Source: Anaerocolumna aminovalerica (lineage in GTDB: Bacteria > Bacillota > Clostridia > Lachnospirales > Lachnospiraceae). From it: DNA of 64,000 nucleotides. Below are positions 27,913 to 35,894 of this stretch, piece after piece. The position numbers were made by a program, and so were the translations under genes. The notes beneath the pieces are model-generated. The model was not told the DNA's origin. It did not search any database and saw only the letters and a program-made list of their open reading frames with translations. The DNA lies in the NCBI RefSeq assembly GCF_900115365.1, contig NZ_FOWD01000018.1, forward strand, positions 23,820 to 87,819, read 5' to 3'. Position 1 is the first letter of the stretch. Every line of letters begins with the position of its first letter.

Positions 27913-29364
27913 TTACCGTCTGCTCGCTATAATGAGTTCCTTTAAATTACCGATTTCCTTTTTAAATTTACTAAAACTGTCTAACTTCCATTCCCAATTA
28001 GGTGAGCCAAGTGTACCGGGAGTGTTGATTCTGGCTTCATCCCCTAAATTTATTAGATCCTGTAAGGGCAGGATTGCCATTTCTGCAATACTGTCTAAAG
28101 TTAGCCTTACAAAGCGTTTGGAAATAATTCTATCGTCATAGCCTGATTTCTTCAGAGATTTTCTGATCCTATTCTGTGTCTTTTTATCCTGTGATAAATA
28201 CCAGCCTCTTATGGTTTGATTGTCATGGCTTCCTGTATAAATAACCATATTTTCCATATCTTCAAAATTATTATTGTTTTCATTAGGATCAAATGTAAAT
28301 TGAACGATTTTCATACCCTTTAATCCATAATGGTTTTTAAGTACATGAACTTCTTCTCTTAAATCCCCTAAATCTTCTGCAATAATCTCAACTTCCGGTA
28401 GTTTCTCACCGATTAAGTCAAATACTTCATAACCGGGGGCTTCTAACCATTCACCTTCAACAGCAGTTTCGCAGGTAGCAGGTATTTTCCAGTAGGTATC
28501 AAAAGCACGGAAATGATCAATGCGGATAATATCAAACAGTTTACTGTTATAAGCAATTCTGTCTAACCAAAACTGGTAATTTTGCTTTTTTAAATAATCC
28601 CAGTTATAGATTGGATTTCCCCACCTTTGGCCGGTAGCACTAAAATAATCCGGTGGAACCCCTGCAATAAATGTGGGTTTTCCCTCTGCTCCAAGTAAAA
28701 AGCATTCCTGATTTGCCCATACATCTAAAGAATCAATCCCTACGTAGAACGGAATGTCGCCCATAATCCGAATGCCGTTTTGATTGGCGTAAGTCTTTAC
28801 TTTCATCCATTGTTTGTAGAAGATATACTGGACAAACATTTCGTAACGTATTTCTTCTTCGTATGCAGATACATCAAACTCTCTTGTTTTTATCCATTCT
28901 TTCTGCGCTTTATCCCATTCATTCCAACACCTTAAATCATTTTTCTTTTTTAGTGTAAGAAATACCGCATAAAGATACACCCATTCCTGTTTTATAAAGT
29001 CCTTATAATCCCCGTCTTCTGTAAAATTAAGAAAAGCTTCTTTAAAATAATTTTCTTTAAAATTTCTTACTTTTTCATAATCAATAGATTTACTGTTTTT
29101 TTGAAAACTTGCCGGTCTTTTTGTTAATAAACCATCCTTATATAGTTCATCAAGACTTATATAGATCTCATCACCTGCAAATGAGGAGTATGGCTGGTAA
29201 GGTGAGTTACCAAATCCCAGGGGATTAAGGGGTAATATCTGCCATATGTGAAAACCGCCTGTTTTTAATAAATCTATCAATTCAAAACTATATGAGCCCA
29301 TATCTCCAATTCCATGATTTGACGGTAAGGATGATAAAGGTAATAGTATTCCTGCTTCTCTCAT
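27913..29364 (-). CDS. malQ: 4-alpha-glucanotransferase (GH77)
   Basis: 483 aa. GH77 landmarks: ILPLNPLGFGNSPYQPYSSFAG near the N-terminus, IRIDHFRAF (nucleophile Asp), EIIAEDLGDL (acid/base Glu) and TGSHDNQTIRGW. It transfers glucan pieces between maltodextrins so that phosphorylase can finish them. The length is that of the short bacterial form. ATG is preceded by GGAGAAAAAG. The 168-base gap on its 5' side carries the sequence ATACAAGCTTGC twice (29457 and 29499). Confidence 0.93.
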   Translation of the reverse strand: MREAGILLPLSSLPSNHGIGDMGSYSFELIDLLKTGGFHIWQILPLNPLGFGNSPYQPYSSFAGDEIYISLDELYKDGLLTKRPASFQKNSKSIDYEKVRNFKENYFKEAFLNFTEDGDYKDFIKQEWVYLYAVFLTLKKKNDLRCWNEWDKAQKEWIKTREFDVSAYEEEIRYEMFVQYIFYKQWMKVKTYANQNGIRIMGDIPFYVGIDSLDVWANQECFLLGAEGKPTFIAGVPPDYFSATGQRWGNPIYNWDYLKKQNYQFWLDRIAYNSKLFDIIRIDHFRAFDTYWKIPATCETAVEGEWLEAPGYEVFDLIGEKLPEVEIIAEDLGDLREEVHVLKNHYGLKGMKIVQFTFDPNENNNNFEDMENMVIYTGSHDNQTIRGWYLSQDKKTQNRIRKSLKKSGYDDRIISKRFVRLTLDSIAEMAILPLQDLINLGDEARINTPGTLGSPNWEWKLDSFSKFKKEIGNLKELIIASRR

Positions 29365-29532
29365 AAATCTTTTTCTCCTTCAAACTTGCCAGTATAACTA
29401 AAAATGAGTCTAATATGAATATAATAATTCTACATGACTTTCTGCTCGGAAATTGTATACAAGCTTGCCTGCCAGTGTTGTATCTCGCTCTTTCAGAAAT
29501 ACAAGCTTGCTCTTGATTTCACTACAGTTTCT

Positions 29533-31284
29533 TTATATCTGCTGAATAAAAACCCCTTTTGGTTGTAAAATTGTCTCTGCCTGTAATAGGCTAAATAATT
29601 CATTGCCTTTCCTTTGAACTACAATACTATCCTCAGAACAATTTAAAATAATTTCAACTTGGTTTTGATCTTCGTCTGTTTTTATATAGTGAATCACTCT
29701 TTGGTTGTTCTTATCCTCTATAAAATGAAAATGTCTGCTTTTAAAAGCTTTATTTGTTTTTCTTAAATGAATCAGCGCTTTTATGATATCAATTCTATCT
29801 TTATAAAGCCCTTCATCTATATCTTCCCAGGGCATACATCTGCGGCAGTCCGGATCATAGCTTCCTTCTATTGCAAGTTCTGTTCCATAATAAATACATG
29901 GACTGCCTGGCATGGTAAACATGAGAGCCAACTGCTGGTAGAAAATATGAATATCGTTTACCTTATCTATCAGCCTATTGGTATCATGAGAATCCAATAA
30001 GTTGAATAAAACATCATTAGTCTGCTGCATATACATGGTAAAGTTATGATTAATGGCACATTCAAAATCATAGTTGGTTTTCTCTGGGTAAACCCAAAAG
30101 TCTGCTATGGAAGTGGCTAATGGATAGTTCATAACCCCATCAAATTCATCTCCCTGCAGCCAGGTAATTGCATCGTGCCAGATTTCACCTAATATATAAA
30201 AATCCGGCTTTAGCTCTTTGGTCAGCCTTCGCAAATCCTTGCAGAATCTATGGGATACTTCATTGGCTACATCAAGTCTAAGACCATCAATATTAAAATT
30301 TTTCACCCAGTATTCCACAACATCCAGTAAATATTTAATGACTTCAGGATTATTGGTATTTAACTTTGGCATTCTGGAAGTAAAAGCAAAGGAATAAAAT
30401 GACCCATTCTTTGTATTATGATCTTCTTTGTTAAAAGGCCATTTGTTAATCATGAACCAGTTAAAGTACTTGGAGCCGGGCCCCTTCTCTAAAACGTCCA
30501 GCCATGGAGCAAACTGGTTACCGCAATGATTAAATACACCGTCAAGCATAATACGAATGCCCTTTTCATGAGCTGCATCCACCAGGTTCTTAAATACTTT
30601 TTCATCACCAAAATGTGGATCAATCTTCATATAGTCTTTGGTATCGTATTTATGACTGGTATTTGCTTCAAAAATAGGTGTCAGATATATTCCGTTTATA
30701 CCTAGATCCGCCAAATAATCCAGCCGGTCTATAATTCCCTGTAAATCCCCTCCATAAAACTCTTCATTGCTTACTGTATGATATCCCCATGGTTTCACAT
30801 TCTTCGGATCATTCTTTTTATCTCCGTTATTAAAACGTTCCGGAAAAATCTGATACCACACTGTATCATTTACCCAGTCCGGTGTTTTGTTGATATCAAT
30901 GCTATTCATCCATGGAAATGTAAAATAGACCAAGCTTTTCCCTTGATGGTTCATTTCCCCTTCTGTATAGAATCCATCTTCAAAATAGTAATAAGAAGTA
31001 TTTTTAGCCACAAGTTTAAAATAGTATTTGCACCTTTTAAACTTAGGTTTTACTGTTGTTGTCCACCAGATATGATGTGTCAGGTTCTTTTTATAAATCA
31101 ACTCTTCTTCCACACCATTCCATCTCCAATTACCACCTAAAATCCCATTTTCGAAAGGATCACCATAATATATAAAAACCCTCTCTATATCATGGCCTGT
31201 TTTTATATTAATAATAAGATCCTCTTCATTTAACGGATAACAATAATTATCAGAGGTTCTGTGGTAAACCGCTTCAAATTTCAT
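29533..31284 (-). CDS. neopullulanase/cyclomaltodextrinase-like glycosidase (GH13_20)
   Basis: 583 aa, no signal peptide. The N-terminal ~120 residues form the CBM34-type domain seen in neopullulanases and maltogenic amylases (FEAVYHRTSDNYCYPL). The barrel has MLDGVFNHCGNQFAPW, GLRLDVANEVSHRF (nucleophile), YILGEIWHD (acid/base) and NLLDSHDTNRL. It would hydrolyse cyclodextrins, pullulan pieces and maltodextrins in the cytoplasm. I start it at the ATG at 31284, six bases after GGAG; an upstream TTG would overlap the ribosome site. A LacI-type operator lies 91 bases upstream. Confidence 0.9.
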   Translation of the reverse strand: MKFEAVYHRTSDNYCYPLNEEDLIINIKTGHDIERVFIYYGDPFENGILGGNWRWNGVEEELIYKKNLTHHIWWTTTVKPKFKRCKYYFKLVAKNTSYYYFEDGFYTEGEMNHQGKSLVYFTFPWMNSIDINKTPDWVNDTVWYQIFPERFNNGDKKNDPKNVKPWGYHTVSNEEFYGGDLQGIIDRLDYLADLGINGIYLTPIFEANTSHKYDTKDYMKIDPHFGDEKVFKNLVDAAHEKGIRIMLDGVFNHCGNQFAPWLDVLEKGPGSKYFNWFMINKWPFNKEDHNTKNGSFYSFAFTSRMPKLNTNNPEVIKYLLDVVEYWVKNFNIDGLRLDVANEVSHRFCKDLRRLTKELKPDFYILGEIWHDAITWLQGDEFDGVMNYPLATSIADFWVYPEKTNYDFECAINHNFTMYMQQTNDVLFNLLDSHDTNRLIDKVNDIHIFYQQLALMFTMPGSPCIYYGTELAIEGSYDPDCRRCMPWEDIDEGLYKDRIDIIKALIHLRKTNKAFKSRHFHFIEDKNNQRVIHYIKTDEDQNQVEIILNCSEDSIVVQRKGNELFSLLQAETILQPKGVFIQQI

Positions 31285-31361
31285 AAGTAACTCCAATCCT
31301 GTTGTATAAAAAATATGAACTAGTTAAAATCAAATTATCTTTATCAATTTATATTTACAAT

Positions 31362-31388
31362 ATTATAATTGTCCGGAAAACGGTTTCC
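31362..31388 (-). promoter_or_regulatory. LacI-type operator and -10 of the neopullulanase-like gene
   Basis: Palindrome GGAAAACGGTTTCC at 31375-31388. A -10-like TATAAT (minus strand) lies at 31362-31367, so the operator sits in the spacer/-35 zone where bound repressor would block polymerase. The 17-base core CGGAAAACGGTTTCCTT is identical to that at 32433. Confidence 0.75.
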
Positions 31389-31422
31389 TTCAATGGATAA
31401 AAAATTATATTGACATTACCCC

Positions 31423-32418
31423 TCATTTCTGAATAACATCCATATAATTAATTGTACATACCTCATAAGGTATCTCCGTATGCTGTCCCTTTTCTCCGTC
31501 AAGTAGCTTTTTTAACTCATCAAACGCCTGTTTGGATTTTAGATTAAAATTCTGTTTTACTGTATTCATAGCTATCTTGGTATAACCCATTAACCGGATT
31601 CCATCAAAACCACAAACCGGTCTGTAAATATCCATTTCTGTAAGAGCAAACACTGCTCCAATTGCCATTAAATCCGATGCGCAAACAATTGCATTTGACT
31701 TTTTGCCAAATTTTAATGTAATCTCTCTGGCTTTATATTCGTTAAAATCACCATGTTTTACAATAAGTTCAAAACCAAACTCTTCCTGTAACTTCTTCAT
31801 GGCATCCAAACGCCTATTGGTTATATAACCCCCTGCTCCCCCTGCTATATACAGCACCCGGTCAATGTAGGAATTCTCCTGCAAAGTTTTTTTAGCTACT
31901 TCATATTGGGCAGAATAATGGTCAAGAGATACGGAGGAAGTCCTGTCATTTGTAATAGGCGAATCCACTAAAACACAGTAAAATTCCTGTTTCTCAATTA
32001 TCTTATATAAATTCTTATTCTCTATGGACAAATTGTATATAATTAAACAATTAATCCTTTGAGATTTTAAATAGGCTGTTACTTGTTTGTAATTCATCTC
32101 ATCAAACTGGGAACTAAAGAAAGTTACCACTTCAATATGATATTCTTTTGCTTTTTCAAAGGCACCTGTTAAATACTGCATGCTGATTTCATCCACAAAT
32201 TGGCTATTATGACGGATATCAACGATTAGACCCACCCTATTAAATACTTTCTTAGAAAGGGATACAGCTACTGAATTTGGAACATATCCCAGTTCCTCCA
32301 CTGCCTTTTCAACTTTTGATCTGGTTTCATCACTTACTAAAGAATAGTTGTTTAGAACCTTAGATACTGTTGATTTTGCTACTCCTGCTTTTTTCGCCAC
32401 GTCATTTATCGATACCAT
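31423..32418 (-). CDS. LacI-family regulator of the starch/maltodextrin genes
   Basis: 331 aa. N-terminal HTH SINDVAKKAGVAKSTVSKVL with hinge helix region NSVAVSLSKK, followed by a periplasmic-binding-like ligand domain. SD is GGAGG. The gene lies directly upstream of the neopullulanase gene in the same direction. Identical palindromes occur in its own promoter (32434-32447) and in the promoter of the next gene (31375-31388), so it most likely represses both, with a maltodextrin as likely inducer. The sugar is inferred from neighbours only. Confidence 0.9.
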   Translation of the reverse strand: MVSINDVAKKAGVAKSTVSKVLNNYSLVSDETRSKVEKAVEELGYVPNSVAVSLSKKVFNRVGLIVDIRHNSQFVDEISMQYLTGAFEKAKEYHIEVVTFFSSQFDEMNYKQVTAYLKSQRINCLIIYNLSIENKNLYKIIEKQEFYCVLVDSPITNDRTSSVSLDHYSAQYEVAKKTLQENSYIDRVLYIAGGAGGYITNRRLDAMKKLQEEFGFELIVKHGDFNEYKAREITLKFGKKSNAIVCASDLMAIGAVFALTEMDIYRPVCGFDGIRLMGYTKIAMNTVKQNFNLKSKQAFDELKKLLDGEKGQHTEIPYEVCTINYMDVIQK

Positions 32419-32433
32419 AAAATTGCCTCCTGC

Positions 32434-32485
32434 GGAAAACGGTTTCCTTACATATTACTATACAACTCCTTTTCATATTTGTCAA
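32434..32485 (-). promoter_or_regulatory. promoter and operator of the LacI-family gene
   Basis: Minus-strand -35 TTGACA (32480-32485), 17-base spacer and -10 TATAGT (32457-32462), directly followed by the operator GGAAAACGGTTTCC at 32434-32447, close to the transcription start. This is a textbook layout for autorepression. Confidence 0.85.
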
Positions 32486-32616
32486 TACGATTCTATAAAG
32501 TTTATATTTTAACAATTATTTCATTTACTTTTTTGGTGATTTTTTATAAACAGTTAATTATAAGAAATATTTCTAATAGGAATAGAAGTTCTTTACTAAT
32601 CTTAAATGGGCAAGTG

Positions 32617-32630
32617 TATTAACGTTAATA
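32617..32630. promoter_or_regulatory. 14-bp palindrome TATTAACGTTAATA
   Basis: Perfect palindrome with a central CG, as in LacI/GalR-family operators, in the 356-base gap between the regulator and the broken cupin gene. Its sequence differs from the GGAAAACGGTTTCC sites. The rest of that gap is AT-rich and shows nothing else I can name. Confidence 0.4.
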
Positions 32631-32774
32631 AATTGAATTATAAAGAAGCAAGTTAAAATAGTTGAACTGATATAATAAACATTTAACTTTCTGGTAAAAT
32701 GCGGTATACTTTTAATTAAAATTAGCAACGTTTGAAATTTGAGATAACTTATATAAAATTATAGGAGGTATGTT

Positions 32775-33247
32775 ATGTCGGATGAGATATTAATTATTAA
32801 TGAAAAGAATTTAGTCGGAAAGCATAAGGCAGAAAATGAGCCGTATGAATATGTTAAATATGAGATTACACCTCGTGATAAATTTAGCCAATGCTATATT
32901 GCCATATATGAAATTCCTCCTTTGAAATTTAATTATCCATATCATTATCATATAGCAAATAAGAAGCATTCTTTATTATAAGTGGACAGGGAATTTTGAA
33001 AACACCTAAGGGAGATAGAAAAATCAGCTCAGGGGATATAATTGTATGCCCTCCGTCGGAACTTGGAGCACATAAAATAATAAATACTTCCGATTATGAA
33101 TTCCTTAAATACATAGATTTTGACACGACAAATTCACCTGATGTTGTATATTATCCAGATTCAGATAAAACGGGTATTATTATTCATAATAAATCAAATA
33201 CATTTTTTAAAAATAAAAATAAGACAAACTATTATGAGGGCGAATAA
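32775..33247 (+). pseudogene. cupin-domain protein broken by a one-base deletion
   Basis: Two frames belong to one cupin gene. The first (32775-32981) ends in NYPYHYHIANKK then drifts to a stop. If one base is added between 32960 and 32961, the sequence reads HYHIANEEAFFIISGQG and continues through LKTPKGDRKISSGDII to the TAA at 33245. This restores the cupin motif (H-x-H, then E-E, then G). The restored product would be about 157 aa. SD ATAGGAGG precedes the ATG. It is either a recent pseudogene or a sequencing error. The second half alone has no proper start. Confidence 0.85.
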
Positions 33248-33650
33248 ATTTGCCCTCTCTTGCTTCGCAATTAAGAAATATTAGGCCATAACGATGGATG
33301 GAAAAATGATTTACTACTATAATTAGTCATCTGTTTATTTACAGTCATATTTCCCAATAAACAGCTTTGCCATCAAAAACTTAAATAAATAAGGGATATA
33401 GGTTTTTTGTGACTTTGGTAAATTCGCTATGGTTCTTATATTATTAGAATCGCACCAAAATTAAAAAATCAAGATGTTTGACAAGACAACGCCGAAGAGC
33501 TCTCGAGTTTTCAATATGATTTAAGCGATTACTATAATATTAGAACCATCGAGTTTTCCTATGGAACAAAAAACCTATATCCCCTATTCTCGAAGTTCTC
33601 ACTAACTTTACGTGGGCAAAGCGCAGGTAAGGTTACTAAACTAAATTTTA
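33248..33650. other. 403-base gap with an inverted-repeat element
   Basis: No gene seen. It contains the 191-base element with long inverted ends (33393-33583). The 145 bases left of it are AT-rich with no clear terminator for the cupin gene. Confidence 0.6.
33393..33583. mobile_element. MITE-like element with ~60-bp terminal inverted repeats
   Basis: Left arm 33393-33453 and right arm 33525-33583 are imperfect inverted copies; the outer 18 bases GGGATATAGGTTTTTTGT match perfectly and the inner part ATGGTTCT ... ATATTAT ... AATCGC also matches with a 2-base gap. The 71-base centre has no coding frame. No clear target-site duplication is visible. It may be a miniature transposable element or one very long hairpin. 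Confidence 0.65.
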
Positions 33651-34130
33651 TTAAGCCATAAATCCCCTGTTTTGCTGCTGAGGATCTATAAATGTTTCGT
33701 TAAGTACCCCTTTTCCATAGGTTAGTCCAGCATAAAGTTGTTGTGTATTTTGCATAACAGACCCTGAATTATCTTGTTTTGAAACTTCTTTGAAACTGCT
33801 GTATAGCTTTTCAAGAATTGTTTCTGCTTCATCCAGTTTTTCAGGGGATTTCTTATATATTGCTGTTATGATAGCCTTATTAACAAATAGGTACAAGCTC
33901 ATTAAATCATAGGATAAAATATAGGTATAATTTAAAGTTCCCATTAACTCATTTAAGAAACGCTGTCCATGTTTTAATTCTTTTGCATAGCCCTCTATAT
34001 CATTATTTTTATAACATAATCTGGCTGTTTTTATATCTTCCAGAATTATCTCATATATAATAACAATCAACTCTGTTCTTGAGGCCTGGGTTACTCTGGC
34101 TGTATATGCTTGTATCTGATCTTTTGTCAT
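33651..34130 (-). CDS. fliS: FliS-like flagellin chaperone
   Basis: 159 aa, all helical, with the FliS-type sequence TRVTQASRTELIVIIYEIILEDIKTA at the N-terminus and a following four-helix pattern. FliS binds the C-terminus of flagellin and keeps it unfolded before export. The gene lies 78 bases downstream of the flagellin gene in the same direction. The C-terminal tail (about 125-159, QNTQQLYAGLTYGKG) is longer than in Bacillus FliS (~133 aa) and may be a lineage addition. Confidence 0.8.
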   Translation of the reverse strand: MTKDQIQAYTARVTQASRTELIVIIYEIILEDIKTARLCYKNNDIEGYAKELKHGQRFLNELMGTLNYTYILSYDLMSLYLFVNKAIITAIYKKSPEKLDEAETILEKLYSSFKEVSKQDNSGSVMQNTQQLYAGLTYGKGVLNETFIDPQQQNRGFMA

Positions 34131-34208
34131 GATTTAACCAGCCTTTCTTTTGTTGGTTTAAACTTTTATCAAATATGTTTAAAATCCACTTAATAATAAT
34201 CTTTTATA

Positions 34209-35738
34209 TTAGCCTTGTAAAAGTGTTAATATATTCTGTGGTCTCTCATTTGCCTGTGCTAACATAGCTGTTCCTGCCTGAGCCAATACATTCTTTTGAG
34301 TGTAAGTAGCCATTTCAGCTGCCATATCTGCATCTTCAATTCTGGAAAGGGCTTCAGACATGTTCTCAGAAGTTACATCTAAGTTTGCTATGGAGTGTTC
34401 CAAACGATTCTGATATGCTCCTAGTTTAGCACGAATTGCCGTAACCTCAAGCAAGGCTTTGTCACAGGATGAAATGGCCTCCTGTGCTCCTTTTTCTGTT
34501 CCCAGGTTGATATTATCTATACCTAATGTTTTTGGATTAATTTTAGGAATTCTAACTTCCATAATTTGTCCTTCGTTAGCACCGATTTGAAGTTGCATAG
34601 GACCTGCATCTAAAACAGTAATAGTAACCGTTGCTGACGCTGGAGGTGTTGCAGGATTCGTAACGGAAGCACTGCCTACCCCAGATACGTTATCTGTAAA
34701 TTTGGTTCCTGCCACCCCTGGCTCTGTTTCAAATACCATCTCAAATCCATTGTTGTCCGTAACTTTAATTAGCTTTCCATTTGTAGAAACAGTAGCTGTA
34801 TTGCTGGTAAAACCTGATATATCTGCTTTTGCATCCACACCCTCTCCAGACATTGTGGAAGTGGATAATCCTAATGCACTTGCTAAGGCTGGATTATTAC
34901 ATTGGACATCAATTCTATTTTTTGAACCATATCCTTCTGAAATAAAGAACAGTCTGGTTCCATCACCTATTGTATCTACGGAATAGCCTCCTGTTTCTTC
35001 ATTTCCTGCTCCGGGAGCTGATGCTAAACTTGCTATTACTCTAATGTTAAGATTATCTCCGGCATTACGAATTTTCTCATATACCTGATCTAAGGTTTCC
35101 CCTTCTTCTATTTTGATTTCTATTCCATTTAAATTAATTACTCCAGAAGCACCTGTTGGTATCTTACCAGTTGGTGGTGTACCAGTATCAATTTCTCCAC
35201 CTCCAACAATTGCCTGTCTGGCATCTTGAGTAACTTTTATTGTATAATTACCCGTTGCTACCGTATCGGATACTGATATTAAATTAACGGAAGAATTACT
35301 GGAATATGACATTTGATCGATATTACCATTTAATAAAGTTTTGGTGTTAAATTCCGTTGTATCTGATATTCTTTGAATTTCTTGTGTTAATTGGTCAATT
35401 TCTGCCTGAATGGAAGCACGGTCCTCCAATGTATTTGTCCCATTGGCAGCCTGTACTGCTAATTCTCTCATTCTTTGAAGCATAGTACCAACTTCAATCA
35501 GAGCACCTTCTGCTGTCTGAATAACAGATATTCCATCAGCAGCATTTCTGGAGGCTTGATCAAGTCCTGCAATTTGTGTTTTCATTTTTTGAGAGATTGC
35601 CATACCGGCAGCATCATCTGCTGCACGGTTGATACGAAATCCAGAAGATAATCTTTCTAAACTTTTATCAAGTGCATTATTTGTTTTAAATAACTGATTA
35701 TTTGCTTTTAAGGCTGGTATATTGTGATTAATTCTCAT
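34209..35738 (-). CDS. hag: flagellin
   Basis: 509 aa from the ATG at 35738, ten bases after AAAGGTGAG. D0/D1 N-terminal region MRINHNIPALKANNQLFK, LSSGFRINRAADDAAGMAIS and QTAEGALIEVGTMLQRMREL; C-terminal D1/D0 with LGAYQNRLEHSIANLD and AAEMATYTQKNVLAQAGTAM. Between about 150 and 400 is a variable, Gly/Thr-rich domain exposed on the filament surface, making it larger than the minimal ~275-aa flagellin. I could not identify a sigma-28 promoter; the 156-base leader contains CCGGAG twice. Confidence 0.96.
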   Translation of the reverse strand: MRINHNIPALKANNQLFKTNNALDKSLERLSSGFRINRAADDAAGMAISQKMKTQIAGLDQASRNAADGISVIQTAEGALIEVGTMLQRMRELAVQAANGTNTLEDRASIQAEIDQLTQEIQRISDTTEFNTKTLLNGNIDQMSYSSNSSVNLISVSDTVATGNYTIKVTQDARQAIVGGGEIDTGTPPTGKIPTGASGVINLNGIEIKIEEGETLDQVYEKIRNAGDNLNIRVIASLASAPGAGNEETGGYSVDTIGDGTRLFFISEGYGSKNRIDVQCNNPALASALGLSTSTMSGEGVDAKADISGFTSNTATVSTNGKLIKVTDNNGFEMVFETEPGVAGTKFTDNVSGVGSASVTNPATPPASATVTITVLDAGPMQLQIGANEGQIMEVRIPKINPKTLGIDNINLGTEKGAQEAISSCDKALLEVTAIRAKLGAYQNRLEHSIANLDVTSENMSEALSRIEDADMAAEMATYTQKNVLAQAGTAMLAQANERPQNILTLLQG

Positions 35739-35894
35739 ACTGTTTTTTCTCACCTTTCTGATTGGTTTTATCTTTATTGTAGTTACTATTTTTAATTCCT
35801 ATTAATCTTAATTCTCGATGCTTTAGTACTATTAACAACCACAGTAATTTTGACTCCGGTACAAATCTCCGGTTGAACAGTTTATCCTATAATT

